Shown one piece after another: positions 35,714 through 45,960 of a stretch of DNA of 64,000 bases. The DNA is from Lachnospiraceae bacterium (lineage in GTDB: Bacteria > Bacillota > Clostridia > Lachnospirales > Lachnospiraceae), in assembly GCA_015056765.1 (NCBI GenBank), contig SVFQ01000003.1:28433-92432 (forward strand), in the 5' to 3' direction. Every line of letters begins with the position of its first letter. Position 1 is the stretch's first letter. The translations under genes were made by a program, and so were the position numbers. The notes under the pieces were generated by a model. That model was not told the DNA's origin. It was given only the letters and a program-made list of their open reading frames with translations, and ran no database searches.

Positions 35714-38032
35714 TTATAGTTCTATACTTGTTTTGCCATCTATCAGTTCTTTCCTGATGACAGTATTTTTGTTCAGGTAGATTTCTAACTGCACCGGATA
35801 AGCCGTATCGGATAGTTCCACCGTGACGGTGTTTCCTTCTTTGATAGCAGAGGCGGCAAGGACTGTCTTTCCGGTTAAGTCAGGAATCTCTATTTCCGTT
35901 GATGCGCCATCTACCGGTAGATAGTACCTGAGCGTAAGCCCTTTCTGATAGTCATATTCCGGCGAGGTTTCACAGCTGCCCATGGGTAAAAGTGTATTCT
36001 CTGCCACGAAGAGTGGAAGATGCATATAGTCATAGGTTCTGCTGTAGAATCTACCGCCATCCAGCACTTCTTCATCCAGGAGGTTCATCCATTTGCCCTC
36101 CGGCAGGTAGAATTCTCCTCGTCCTTCTTCGTTGAAGATAGGAGCCACCAGCAGAGAGTCACCCAGCATGTATTGCAGGTCTAGGTTTTTGCATCCTAAG
36201 TCCTTCGGGAATTGGAAGAACATAGGGCGCATGACCGGTGTGCCTTTCTCGTGACTGATGACAGCCATGCGATAGAGATAAGGCATGAGTCTGCATTTCA
36301 AGTGGGTGAAGTGTCTGACTACATCCACGCTTTCTTCGTCGAAAATCCAGGGAACTCTGTAGGTATCAGAACCGTGGAGTCTGCTTTGGGTGCTGAGAAG
36401 TCCGAACTGTACCCAGCGCTTATACAGGTCTGGGGTAGCAGTGGATTCAAAGCCGCTGATATCATGACTCCAGAAGCCAAATCCTGTACTGGACAGGGAG
36501 AGGCCTCCACGGAGGGATTCTGCCATGGATGGATAGTTGGCAAAGCAGTCGCCGCCCCAATGGATAGGAAACTGCTGAGAGCCTGCAGTGGCGCTTCTGG
36601 CAAAAAGTACAGCGTTTCCTTTCCCCTTTACTTCTTCGATGGCACGGAAGACGGTTTCCTGATACAGGTTGGAATACAGGTTGTGCATACCTTCCGGATT
36701 GCTACCGTCATAATAGGTGACATCTGTAGGGATGCGTTCACCGAAGTCTGTTTTGATACAGTCGATTCCTAGAGCAAGCAGCTCTTTGATTTTATCTGCA
36801 AACCATGTTCTGGCCTGTGGATTAGTGAAGTCCATGATGGCCAGACCCGGTTGCCAGTTATCTATCTGCTTCACGCCTTTGCCATCGGCACGCATGAGGA
36901 AGTATCCCTTTTTACACAGTTCATCGAAGGTGGCACCGTATTGGCTGACATAAGGATTGATCCAGGCACAGAGCTTCAGACCTTTGTCATGATAGCGTTG
37001 CAGCATGGCTTTCACATCACCGAATTCTTCCTGATCCCATACGAAGTCGCACCATCTGAGACCTTTCAGCCAGTAGCAGTCGAAGTGAAAGACGCTAAAG
37101 GGCAGGTCTCTTTCTATCATGCCGTCGATGAGTTTCGAGGTGATTTCTTCATTGTATTTTGGCTTGAAGCTGGTAGAAAGCCAGAGGCCGAAACTCCAAG
37201 CAGGCGGGAGAGCAGGGCGCCCTGTAAGTCCCGTATAGACTTCCAGGATGTCTGCCGGTGTCTCGCCATAAATGAGGTGATAGCGTAGCTCCTCGCCTTG
37301 GACACAGAAGCTGACGTATTCTACCTTTTCACTGGCTACTTCGAATTCTACCGCACCGGTGTGGTCTACGAAGACGCCGTAGCCTTCATTGGTGAGATAG
37401 AAGGGAATGCTTTTGTAGCTTACCTGGCTGGCAGTACCACCGTCTTCATTCCATGTGGTGACGGTCTGTCCGTTTTTGACAAATGGTGTGAAGCGTTCAC
37501 CGAAGCCGTATACTGTTTCGGTTGGTTTCAGCGATAGTTCGGCCATCATATAGGCATCATATTCATTACGGAAGTAGTCTGCTCCAGCCTTGTAAGTAGT
37601 AGGCTTAGCATCCCATCTCATGTAGCCTGTATTACGGAAACCGGAGGACGTAAGGATACGTCCCCCTGCTTCAAAGCTATAGGAGAAATTTGTTCGATTT
37701 ACGCGGACAGTGATATCACCAGCCTGCATGATGGCAGTCTCATCGGTGATTTCTAATTCTACCGGATCCGGTTCCAGAGCCAGGGTGAATCTAGGCTCGT
37801 GGTCGTCGTAGGCTTTGTAGTGGGTCACTGTCACTGCGATGTCATTGTGTCTGGCGGATACGAAGTCAATCTGGAGCACAGTTAGGTCCAAAGCGTCAGC
37901 TCTGGAGAGAATAGGGCGCTCCGGTGCCAGAATGCGCATACCGTTTGGTATCTTTTGCACTTCAAATGCTTGAGTAGCATAGCTGGGTTTTACTCGTTCA
38001 CTTCTTAGCCAGTATCCTTCTGTGAATTTCAT
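35714..38032 (-). CDS. yicI: GH31 alpha-xylosidase, YicI-like
   Basis: 772 residues, matching E. coli YicI length. It has the GH31 subtype features of YicI: KTDFGERIPTD with nucleophile Asp429, and HWGGDCFANY with acid/base Asp495, plus a GSQQFPIHWGGD stretch typical of the family. There is no signal peptide. It removes alpha-xylose from oligosaccharides such as isoprimeverose from xyloglucan; that specificity is family knowledge. It is the last gene of the minus-strand operon SBP-permease-permease-yicI and is convergent with the GH53 gene. Confidence 0.92.
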   Translation of the reverse strand: MKFTEGYWLRSERVKPSYATQAFEVQKIPNGMRILAPERPILSRADALDLTVLQIDFVSARHNDIAVTVTHYKAYDDHEPRFTLALEPDPVELEITDETAIMQAGDITVRVNRTNFSYSFEAGGRILTSSGFRNTGYMRWDAKPTTYKAGADYFRNEYDAYMMAELSLKPTETVYGFGERFTPFVKNGQTVTTWNEDGGTASQVSYKSIPFYLTNEGYGVFVDHTGAVEFEVASEKVEYVSFCVQGEELRYHLIYGETPADILEVYTGLTGRPALPPAWSFGLWLSTSFKPKYNEEITSKLIDGMIERDLPFSVFHFDCYWLKGLRWCDFVWDQEEFGDVKAMLQRYHDKGLKLCAWINPYVSQYGATFDELCKKGYFLMRADGKGVKQIDNWQPGLAIMDFTNPQARTWFADKIKELLALGIDCIKTDFGERIPTDVTYYDGSNPEGMHNLYSNLYQETVFRAIEEVKGKGNAVLFARSATAGSQQFPIHWGGDCFANYPSMAESLRGGLSLSSTGFGFWSHDISGFESTATPDLYKRWVQFGLLSTQSRLHGSDTYRVPWIFDEESVDVVRHFTHLKCRLMPYLYRMAVISHEKGTPVMRPMFFQFPKDLGCKNLDLQYMLGDSLLVAPIFNEEGRGEFYLPEGKWMNLLDEEVLDGGRFYSRTYDYMHLPLFVAENTLLPMGSCETSPEYDYQKGLTLRYYLPVDGASTEIEIPDLTGKTVLAASAIKEGNTVTVELSDTAYPVQLEIYLNKNTVIRKELIDGKTSIEL

Positions 38033-38053
38033 GTGTTTCTCCCTTAGTGTGTT

Positions 38054-39415
38054 TTATTTTGCACCGTCGATAGCTGCCCACTGTTCTTCAATCTGTGCAC
38101 AAGCTTCATCTTTAGAGATGGTACCGGCGATGTAGGACTGCAGAATCTGACCACAGGTCTGATGCCAGCTGTCTGTGCTGTAGCAGATGGCAAGTGCGCC
38201 GCTGCCTTTTTCGTCAGAGAGGGCTGCACCCTGTTTGATGATTTCAAATTCGGATGGAGCATCTGTTACGATTGGAGGTACTACACCTGCTACATCTGTG
38301 AACCAGGATTTACCATAGTCAGAGGTGTACCACCAGTTTACAAAGTTCAGAGTAGCCTGCAGGTTCTTAGAATCTTTATTTACATGAAGAGCCTGGTCGG
38401 ATCCGGAGATGACCTTGGTTTCAGCTGCATCTTCGGTAGTAGGATATCCTGCAAAACCGATTTTGATATCAGGATTGATGGAAAGGACATCGGATTCAAT
38501 CCAAGCACCCTGTCCAAGTACCATAGCTACTTCGCCATTGGCAAAAGCTGCTTCCTCAGCAGAAAGGTCTGTTTCCAGAGGTTTTGCATCGCCGTATTCT
38601 TTTGCAAGGTCAAGGAATGCAAAGTAGTTGTCATACAGTTCCGGATAATCGGATACTTTAGCTTCTCCTTTTTCAAACTTGGTAACCAAGTCTGCAGTGG
38701 AGATGCCGGCACCGTCAGCTGCTGCATTGACGAAACTCTGGTAGGTGTGTTTAAATACCCACCATTCAGCAAAACCGGTGGTGAATGGTTTGAAACCTGC
38801 TGCTGTCAGCTTATCACAAGCATCTTTTAATTCACTGGCAGTTTCAGGGAATTTAGCAATACCTGCAGTTTCAAACATTTCCTTGTTATAAACGATACCG
38901 AAGTAGTTGCCTTTGATAGCAAAACCATAGCAACCTTTGCCTCCGTTCTCGGTAGAGGACATGGAGGAAGCTACTGCTGGATCCATGGTAGTCATGATTG
39001 AATCATTACTTAAGTCGTAAGAATACTCTAAGTAAGTATCGATTTCCTTACCGGAAGTGGAAGAGAAGATATCCGGTACTTCACCGGAGTTCAGTTTCGC
39101 TTTCAGCATGGTAGGATAGTCGTTCTGAGTGGTTTCATAGTTGATGGTGACATTTGGAGCCACGTTCTTATACTCTTCGATGAGGGTATTGATGGCATCA
39201 GCGTACTCCGGAGAAGAGATGAACATGTAGATTTCACCTTCGTCTGCGGATGCATCTGCTGCAGGCGCCTCCGCACCGTCAGCGGCTGGTGTGCTGCTGT
39301 CTGCCGGCAGGGTGGTGACTTCTCCTGCAGGGGCCTCTGCGGTCTGTCCACAGCCTGCAAGAACTGTAACTGTCATGGCGCAGCTCAGGATTGCTGCTAA
39401 TAACTTTCTTTTCAT
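38054..39415 (-). CDS. ABC transporter sugar-binding lipoprotein
   Basis: 453 residues with signal peptide and lipobox (VLAGC, lipidated Cys22), then an Ala/Pro/Asp-rich linker and a family-1 solute-binding fold. YPTMLKAKLNSGEVPDIFSS and the late ADSWHQTCGQILQSYI-like stretch fit sugar-binding proteins of locus 1. The gene order on the minus strand is permease (41181), permease (40291), SBP, yicI. It probably binds xyloglucan-type or related oligosaccharides, inferred from the YicI neighbour. Confidence 0.92.
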   Translation of the reverse strand: MKRKLLAAILSCAMTVTVLAGCGQTAEAPAGEVTTLPADSSTPAADGAEAPAADASADEGEIYMFISSPEYADAINTLIEEYKNVAPNVTINYETTQNDYPTMLKAKLNSGEVPDIFSSTSGKEIDTYLEYSYDLSNDSIMTTMDPAVASSMSSTENGGKGCYGFAIKGNYFGIVYNKEMFETAGIAKFPETASELKDACDKLTAAGFKPFTTGFAEWWVFKHTYQSFVNAAADGAGISTADLVTKFEKGEAKVSDYPELYDNYFAFLDLAKEYGDAKPLETDLSAEEAAFANGEVAMVLGQGAWIESDVLSINPDIKIGFAGYPTTEDAAETKVISGSDQALHVNKDSKNLQATLNFVNWWYTSDYGKSWFTDVAGVVPPIVTDAPSEFEIIKQGAALSDEKGSGALAICYSTDSWHQTCGQILQSYIAGTISKDEACAQIEEQWAAIDGAK

Positions 39416-39451
39416 TTTTTTCCTCCTTTGTTTTGAAAAGTTTGTATGTAC

Positions 39452-40291
39452 CTAACCCTTCACGGCGCCGGCTACTACACCTTCTACTATATATTTTTGT
39501 AGCAGAATGAAGATCAAAATGGAAGGCAAAACTGTCAGGGTCATTGCGGCCATGGCGTATTGCCATTTGGTATTCATCTGCCCTACGAAGGTATAGGCTG
39601 CCAGTACCAGGGTCTTGGTTTTCTGAGAACTATTTACCATGAGGAGTGGAAGCAGGAAGTCATTCCAAATCCACATGACGTCTAGGACGATGACGGTGAA
39701 GCATACCGGTTTCATCAGTGGAAACAGGATAGCACTGTATGTTTTCCAGGTAGAGGCACCGTCGATTTTGGCGCTTTCATCGATTTCCATGGGGATGGTT
39801 TTCATAAAGTTGTAGAAGATGAAAGTGGCCATAGGGATGCCGAATCCCCAGTATTGTATTCCCAAGCCTACACGGCTTTGATCCAAATGGATGACATTCA
39901 TAGCTTTTAGTAGGGTAATCATGATGGTCTGGAAGGGAATCAGCATCGGGGTGATTATGATTCCGTAAATCAGCTTCGTATATTTGTATCTTCGGCGGTC
40001 TAGGATGTAGGCCGCTAGGGACGAGAAGAATACAATACCGAAGATACCTATGGTGGTAATCATCACGTTATTGAGAAAAAGCTGAATGTAGTGAATCTTC
40101 GTGGCTACATAGACGAAGTTCTCCCATGTAGGCTTTTTGGGAATCGCAATAGGGTCTGAAACTACTTCACCAAAAGGTTTAAAGGAGTTCAGAAACATCA
40201 AAAATACCGGATAAATGTATAATGCGGTAAAGGCTACCAATATGGTTAATAGAAATACCGCAGTAATTCTCTTTTTTGTATGTGTGCTCAT
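39452..40291 (-). CDS. ABC sugar permease, MalG type
   Basis: 279 residues, six helices, EAA loop EIDESAKIDGASTWKTYSAI near residue 175, and the C-terminal YIVEGVVAGAVKG. Its start overlaps the end of the preceding permease gene by one base, so the two are translationally coupled. Confidence 0.93.
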   Translation of the reverse strand: MSTHTKKRITAVFLLTILVAFTALYIYPVFLMFLNSFKPFGEVVSDPIAIPKKPTWENFVYVATKIHYIQLFLNNVMITTIGIFGIVFFSSLAAYILDRRRYKYTKLIYGIIITPMLIPFQTIMITLLKAMNVIHLDQSRVGLGIQYWGFGIPMATFIFYNFMKTIPMEIDESAKIDGASTWKTYSAILFPLMKPVCFTVIVLDVMWIWNDFLLPLLMVNSSQKTKTLVLAAYTFVGQMNTKWQYAMAAMTLTVLPSILIFILLQKYIVEGVVAGAVKG

Positions 40292-41181
40292 TACAAGTTC
40301 ACCTCCAAGTGATTCATGATGCGCAGTACCAACTGGGTGGTGATCAGCACAAAGATAAAGTATAGGATGGCTTCAGCAGAACCTAAGCCGTAGTTATTAT
40401 TGGTGAAAGCTTCCTGGTAAATCTGCATGGTAGTACTGTAGGTACTGGTGCCCGGTCCGCCTTTGGTGAGTGCCAGGATGATATCGAAGACCTTTAGTCC
40501 ATTGGTGAGGCTCATGAAGATACAAGTGGTGATACTAGGCCCAAGTAAAGGCAGAGTCACTCGGAAGAATTTGGCAAAGGGACCTGCGCCGTCTACGGTA
40601 GCTGCTTCTAACACATCCTGTGGAATGGCTTGCAGTCCAGCGATGTATAAAACAATATAGAACCCTAGCGCTTGCCAAACACCTACCAGTACGATGGAGT
40701 AGAAGGCTAACTTCGGATCACCCAGCCAGCTAAGGTTTAAGAAGCCTGCACCGGTAAGACCGAAGAGTTTCTCAAAGCCTTTGGTGAAGATGAATTTCCA
40801 TATGAAACCTACGATGGTGAGACTCATGATATAAGGAATGAAGAAGAGACCGCGAAATACGTTGGCGGTTTTGAACTTTCTGGTAAGTGCAACAGCAAGT
40901 AGTAAGGCCAGCACATTGCTACCAACCATAAAAAGCAAGGTGTATCGCACGGTAAAAAGAATGGTGCCGGTGAATATACTGCTGCTGTTAAAGAGTTTTT
41001 TGAAGTTTTTCAGCCCGATGAAAATAGGCTCTTTTGAAATGCCGTTCCATTCTGTCAGTGAGTAATAACCGCTCATGACAAAGGGAACGTACATCATAAT
41101 GGTGACAAGTAGCAGGGCAGGAAGCGTGAAGAGAAGGTTTTCTCTATGTTCCTTGCGCTGCCGTCTGGTTAGTTTTTGCAT
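40291..41181 (-). CDS. ABC sugar permease, MalF type
   Basis: 296 residues, six helices, EAA loop VLEAATVDGAGPFAKFFRVT near residue 200. First gene of the minus-strand import operon; AGGAGGAG precedes its ATG. The divergent kinase gene starts 152 bp away, and a TATAAT on the minus strand (41232-41237) with no good -35 suggests activation by the locus response regulator. Confidence 0.92.
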   Translation of the reverse strand: MQKLTRRQRKEHRENLLFTLPALLLVTIMMYVPFVMSGYYSLTEWNGISKEPIFIGLKNFKKLFNSSSIFTGTILFTVRYTLLFMVGSNVLALLLAVALTRKFKTANVFRGLFFIPYIMSLTIVGFIWKFIFTKGFEKLFGLTGAGFLNLSWLGDPKLAFYSIVLVGVWQALGFYIVLYIAGLQAIPQDVLEAATVDGAGPFAKFFRVTLPLLGPSITTCIFMSLTNGLKVFDIILALTKGGPGTSTYSTTMQIYQEAFTNNNYGLGSAEAILYFIFVLITTQLVLRIMNHLEVNL

Positions 41182-41231
41182 AACTCCTCCTGTTTTGCTT
41201 TTGTTTTGTCATTGCCTGTCTCGTTATCTGC

Positions 41232-41237
41232 ATTATA
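41232..41237 (-). promoter_or_regulatory. Predicted -10 of the locus 2 import operon
   Basis: ATTATA on the plus strand reads TATAAT on the minus strand, 51 bp upstream of the permease start codon. The -35 position is a poor T-rich match, as expected for an activator-dependent promoter. Confidence 0.5.
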
Positions 41238-41333
41238 GATTGGCTATTCTGTATAAAAAATGGAAAATTCCGTTATAAAAACTGTAAAAAACAGATAAGA
41301 AATCAAACCTCCGTGGAAACGAAAAAGAGAAAG

Positions 41334-43166
41334 ATGTATAGTTGTCTTATGAAGAAGGCATTGGGGAGAGTGAAAAGTTCCATACGGAATAAAATGAATC
41401 AAGTACCGCTTTGGGCAGAGTTTACTCTGTTCTTAGCGGTGATTATGATGCTCTTTACTACGGTGCTTTCCTACTATATCTATAATCGTGAGCAAAATCG
41501 TAATATCGATGCGGAGTTAAAGGCAAATCACTCTTTACTGAATCTGCGTATGGCCAATATGGAAGACTACATCAATGCATTATCCGGATTTGCTATCATG
41601 CCGGTGTACAGCAGTGATTTCTATGCCATGCTTTTGACGAAAGATCCTTTAGATGACGTCTCTGTTGAGAGCATTCGTTCTACGGTACATTCTTACTTTT
41701 ACACCAGGAGTGATGTGCTGTCTTATCATATGTATCTCCTGAATCAAAAACTGAATATCGGACGGAATTCCAGAGCTGAAGTAGTTCGCGTGAATAAGGC
41801 TCATGGATTTCAAAATATGGATAGTTATAAGCAGTGCTTAGAGAATCCGAAGAATTATGCATTGCTACCACCTGTGGATGCGTCTGCGTTGATGCGTTTT
41901 GCACATTCCATCATCCAGATCGAGGATAGAAGCATAGTAGCTATCGTAGAGTTTGAAGTGGATGAGAGTAGCATCGCCTATCTGGCTTCTCAGAATGCAG
42001 GCCCTAGAGAAATCATCTGTCTTTATAATGGGGACGGGGACTTGCTTTATACTACGGCACCGGAGTCGGAAAAGGCTGTACTACGGGGATTTTCGGCAGA
42101 GGAGAATGCCTCTCTCTTTCTGGAAGAAGAGACAGTGAGTAGACCGGTGTACCGTATGTTGGGGGAAGAAAACTATCTGCTAGCCAGAACCAAGAGCAAT
42201 GATGGGGAGTTGTATATGACGAGCCTTGTGCCGGTGGCGGATGTATTGTCCCAAGTGAAGCAAACCAGACGCTTCGCACTGATGATTGGGGTGATTTTCC
42301 TTTTCTTTGCAGTGCTGGCTGCCCATATGCTGATTCGCTATTTATCAGCTCCTTTGACTGCACTTGTGCAGTATCAGAAGGATTTCGGGGAAGGACGGGC
42401 AGTGACTTCCCGGCTTGGACGAAGCAGAGAGAGTGCTGAGCTTAGCCGCTCTTTCAATGAGATGACCAGTCGTATCAATGCTTTGGTGCAGAAGAATTAT
42501 GTGGCAGAGTTGAATGAAAAGAATGCGAAACTGGCAGCCCTTGAAGCGCAAGTGAATCCGCATTTCTTATATAATACGTTGCAGGCTATCGGTACGGAGG
42601 CACTGCTGAATGATCAAACCAGTATCTATAAAATGCTGACGGGGCTTGCCTCTAATCTGCGATATTCTATCAAAGCAGAAAACGTCGTCCCTTTGTCGGA
42701 CGAACTGAAGTATGTGGATAACTATATCATGCTACAGCAGTGTAGAATGGGTTCTCGCTTGCAGGTCAATATGATGATTGAACCGGAGGCACTGAGTGCA
42801 CCCATACCGAAGATTTCCGTGCAACCTTTGATTGAAAACTCTATTCTGCACGGCATGGAGGGCGATAGAGATTCGATTCGGATCTTGCTGACAATTCGCA
42901 TGTCAACGGAGAAACTCTATATTCAGGTCAGCGATGACGGAGTGGGTATTCCGGAAGAGAAAGTGGAGGAACTGAGACAGAACTTTAAGTCCCAAACTTT
43001 GGCGGATAAGAATCAGAGTATTGGGCTTGCAAATCTATATAATCGACTACTGATTCTATATGGGGACCAGATTGATCTGACGATTGAAAGTAAAACCGGG
43101 GAGAAAAGCTATACGGTAGTAGAACTGCAGGTACCTAGGACCAGACTGAATGGACTGGGAGAGTAA
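41334..43166 (+). CDS. Sensor histidine kinase, YesM-like
   Basis: About 610 residues from the ATG at 41334; a GTG at 41313 and an ATG at 41349 are alternatives because no start has a strong ribosome-binding site. Two TM helices bracket an extracellular dCache-like domain (about 50-290), then a HAMP, the phospho-acceptor motif QVNPHFLYNTLQ and an ATPase with ENSILHGM (N box) and SDDGVGIPEE (G1). It forms a pair with the response regulator 36 bp downstream and is divergent from the importer. Confidence 0.9.
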   Translation: MYSCLMKKALGRVKSSIRNKMNQVPLWAEFTLFLAVIMMLFTTVLSYYIYNREQNRNIDAELKANHSLLNLRMANMEDYINALSGFAIMPVYSSDFYAMLLTKDPLDDVSVESIRSTVHSYFYTRSDVLSYHMYLLNQKLNIGRNSRAEVVRVNKAHGFQNMDSYKQCLENPKNYALLPPVDASALMRFAHSIIQIEDRSIVAIVEFEVDESSIAYLASQNAGPREIICLYNGDGDLLYTTAPESEKAVLRGFSAEENASLFLEEETVSRPVYRMLGEENYLLARTKSNDGELYMTSLVPVADVLSQVKQTRRFALMIGVIFLFFAVLAAHMLIRYLSAPLTALVQYQKDFGEGRAVTSRLGRSRESAELSRSFNEMTSRINALVQKNYVAELNEKNAKLAALEAQVNPHFLYNTLQAIGTEALLNDQTSIYKMLTGLASNLRYSIKAENVVPLSDELKYVDNYIMLQQCRMGSRLQVNMMIEPEALSAPIPKISVQPLIENSILHGMEGDRDSIRILLTIRMSTEKLYIQVSDDGVGIPEEKVEELRQNFKSQTLADKNQSIGLANLYNRLLILYGDQIDLTIESKTGEKSYTVVELQVPRTRLNGLGE

Positions 43167-43202
43167 GGCGCCTGGCGAGAAGGTATATTGGGGTGATGAG
43201 AT

Positions 43203-43940
43203 ATGTATAAAACGCTGATTATAGATGATGAGCAGCCGGTAAGGATTGCCATTAATAAGTTAGGAAAATGGGATAAGTATCATTTAGAACGACCGGCTTA
43301 TGCGGAAAATGGCAGGGAAGGCCTTAGGGCCCTTCGGGAGCTGAAGCCGGAGATTGTCTTTCTGGATATGTCTATGCCTGTGATGAATGGCATGGAGTTT
43401 CTGGAGAAAGCGGGGAAGGACCTGGAAAGGTGCGCACTGATTGTTATCAGCGGTTATGATGATTTCTGCTATACTAGGAGTGCAGTGCGAAATGGCGCTA
43501 TTGATTATCTTTTGAAACCTGTGGCAGAGGAAGATTTGAATGCTGCAATAGAGAATGCTTTGAAAAAGTTACACCCGGAGGAGGACTTTTCGACGGAAGA
43601 TGCTGGCGGGGACGTGCTGAAGGCGGAAGAGGTCATTGAGCAGATTAAGGACTACATCGATACACATTACAGTGAGCCAATCCGTTTGGCAGATTTTGCG
43701 GAGCAGTATTTTTTCTCCGGAGAGTATTTATCTAAGCTTTTTAAATTGCGCTTTGGTACGAACATCTATGAGTACCTGCTGGAGGTGCGTATGGAGCGAG
43801 CAAAGGAACTGCTCAGTACTACGGACGTGAAAGTGGGAGATGTGGCAACGAGAGTAGGGTATCCTGATACCAATTACTTCTCGAAAGCTTTTCGTAATTA
43901 TACTGGCGTGACCCCGAAAGAGTGGAGAAACGACAGATAA
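43203..43940 (+). CDS. Response regulator, AraC-type (YesN-like)
   Basis: 245 residues: receiver domain (Asp8-Asp9, phospho-acceptor Asp55, Lys in YLLKPV) and an AraC DNA-binding domain (about 145-245) with VGYPDTNYFSKAFRNYTGVTPKEW. It pairs with the kinase just upstream and probably activates the importer and GH31 genes of locus 2. The GH31 gene follows 23 bp downstream. Confidence 0.93.
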   Translation: MYKTLIIDDEQPVRIAINKLGKWDKYHLERPAYAENGREGLRALRELKPEIVFLDMSMPVMNGMEFLEKAGKDLERCALIVISGYDDFCYTRSAVRNGAIDYLLKPVAEEDLNAAIENALKKLHPEEDFSTEDAGGDVLKAEEVIEQIKDYIDTHYSEPIRLADFAEQYFFSGEYLSKLFKLRFGTNIYEYLLEVRMERAKELLSTTDVKVGDVATRVGYPDTNYFSKAFRNYTGVTPKEWRNDR

Positions 43941-43963
43941 AATAGAAAAAGGAAGATTAAACC

Positions 43964-45934
43964 ATGCAAAGAACACAAATCAAGAAGTACCGAATCGGGA
44001 AACCGATTCCCACAGACTCCGTTGTGGTGGATGTGGAGCTGGAACAGGGGGCTATCCCGTATTTTCATACGGATGAGCCTGCGAAACGCCTGACCTTTTC
44101 CTTGGAAAAGGAAGACAGAGTCTATGGTCTGGGGGAGACCATCAGAGGCATGAACAAAAGGGGCTGGATCTACACCAGCAAAAATGCGGATGATCCTGTG
44201 CACACAGAGGACAAGCGGTCTCTGTATGCATCTCAGAATTTCATCCTGATTACATCGGACAAAAGAAGCCTTGGGGTTTATGTGGATACACCGGGTGTGG
44301 TGACCTTTGACATAGGCTACACCAAGCTAAATGAGCTGCGTATCGACTTTGAAGATTTTGATGCGGACCTTTACTTCGTAGAAGGGGAGAGCCCACTGTC
44401 TATCGTAAGCCAGTTCCGTCACATCATCGGCAGAAGCTACATTCCACCTAGATGGGCCTTTGGCTTTGGCCAAAGTAGATGGGGCTATAAGAATGCGGAG
44501 GATGTGCGCCGTGTGGCCGACCAGTATGAGAAGGCCGGTATCCCTATCGATATGATTTACATGGACATCGATTATATGGAGCGCTTCAAGGATTTCACGG
44601 TGGATGAAAAGGCATTCCCGAATTTCCCCAGCTTCGTAGAGGAGATGCGTGGCAGAGGCATTCACCTGGTGCCAATCATCGATGCCGGTGTGAAGATTGA
44701 GGATGGCTATGATGTGTATGAGGAAGGCGTGAAGGGGGACTTTTTCTGCAAGAAAGAAAACGGTGAGAACCTGGTGGCAGCTGTATGGCCGGGCAAGGTA
44801 CACTTCCCGGATTTCTTGAAAGACAGCGCCAGAGAGTGGTTTGGTAATAAGTACAAAGTCCTGCTGGATCAGGGCATCGACGGCTTTTGGAATGATATGA
44901 ATGAGCCGGCTATCTTTTATACCGAGGATCATCTAAAGGAAGTGTTCGAGAAGATAGAAGACTATAAGGGTAAGAATCTGGACATCTGGTCCTTCTTCGA
45001 GTTCAAGGGGCTGGTGGGCTCCATCGATAATAATGAAGAGGATTATCGCAGATTCTATCATGAGTATAAGGGTCAGAAGATTCGCCACGATAAGGTGCAC
45101 AATATCTTTGGCTACAATATGACCAGAGCGGCTGGGGAGGCTTTTGAGAAGCTGTCTCCGGATAAGCGAATCCTGATGTTCTCCAGATCCAGCTTTATCG
45201 GCGCCCATCGTTATGGTGGCGTATGGTGCGGGGATAATCAGTCCTGGTGGTCTCATCTTTTATTGAATATTCAGCAGATGCCGGCACTGTCCATGTGCGG
45301 ATTCCTTTTCTCCGGAGCAGATATCGGTGGCTTCGGCGCCAACACCACGGAGGACCTGGTGCTTCGCTGGACAGCTTTTGGTATCTTTACTCCACTGTTC
45401 CGCAATCACGCGGCGCTGGGCACAAGAGAGCAGGAGATGTATCAGTTCCCAAGTAAGGATGTATTCAAGCATCTGGTAGAGCTACGTTATGCACTTGTGC
45501 CGTATCTGTATTCTGAATTTATGAAGGCTGCTTTAGAGGAGAAGATGCTCTTTAAGCCTCTGGCCTTTGAGTACAGTGATGAGAGAAGCAGGGAAATCGA
45601 GGACCAGCTTTTGCTTGGCGACAGCATCATGATTGCGCCGGTGTACAAGCAGAACACCACAGGTAGAATGGTATATCTGCCGGAGGATATGAAGCTGGTT
45701 CGCTTCAGAGCATATGATGATTATGATGAAGAAGTTCTGACCAAGGGCGACCACTATGTGAAGGCCGACCTGAATGAGGTGCTGGTATTTATCAGAAAAG
45801 GCGGTGTCCTTCCTTTGGCGAAGCCTGCTGACAGAACCACTGGTGTCAAGGTGGAGAACCTGAACTATCTGTGCTATGAAGCAAAACCAGAGGACTACAA
45901 GCTGTATGAGGATGACGGAGAGAGCAGACTGTAA
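43964..45934 (+). CDS. GH31 alpha-glucosidase, intracellular
   Basis: 656 residues, near the length of the Blautia obeum (Ruminococcus) alpha-glucosidase Ro-aG1. The signature GIDGFWNDMNEP (309-315) carries nucleophile Asp311; the acid/base Asp is in VWCGDNQSWW near 424. There is no signal peptide. It should release glucose from alpha-linked oligosaccharides brought in by the locus 2 importer. It is the third gene of the kinase-regulator-GH31 group and precedes the epimerase fusion by 26 bp. Confidence 0.92.
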   Translation: MQRTQIKKYRIGKPIPTDSVVVDVELEQGAIPYFHTDEPAKRLTFSLEKEDRVYGLGETIRGMNKRGWIYTSKNADDPVHTEDKRSLYASQNFILITSDKRSLGVYVDTPGVVTFDIGYTKLNELRIDFEDFDADLYFVEGESPLSIVSQFRHIIGRSYIPPRWAFGFGQSRWGYKNAEDVRRVADQYEKAGIPIDMIYMDIDYMERFKDFTVDEKAFPNFPSFVEEMRGRGIHLVPIIDAGVKIEDGYDVYEEGVKGDFFCKKENGENLVAAVWPGKVHFPDFLKDSAREWFGNKYKVLLDQGIDGFWNDMNEPAIFYTEDHLKEVFEKIEDYKGKNLDIWSFFEFKGLVGSIDNNEEDYRRFYHEYKGQKIRHDKVHNIFGYNMTRAAGEAFEKLSPDKRILMFSRSSFIGAHRYGGVWCGDNQSWWSHLLLNIQQMPALSMCGFLFSGADIGGFGANTTEDLVLRWTAFGIFTPLFRNHAALGTREQEMYQFPSKDVFKHLVELRYALVPYLYSEFMKAALEEKMLFKPLAFEYSDERSREIEDQLLLGDSIMIAPVYKQNTTGRMVYLPEDMKLVRFRAYDDYDEEVLTKGDHYVKADLNEVLVFIRKGGVLPLAKPADRTTGVKVENLNYLCYEAKPEDYKLYEDDGESRL

Positions 45935-45960
45935 GTAGTACGGAAGGTGGTAGGCGTAAA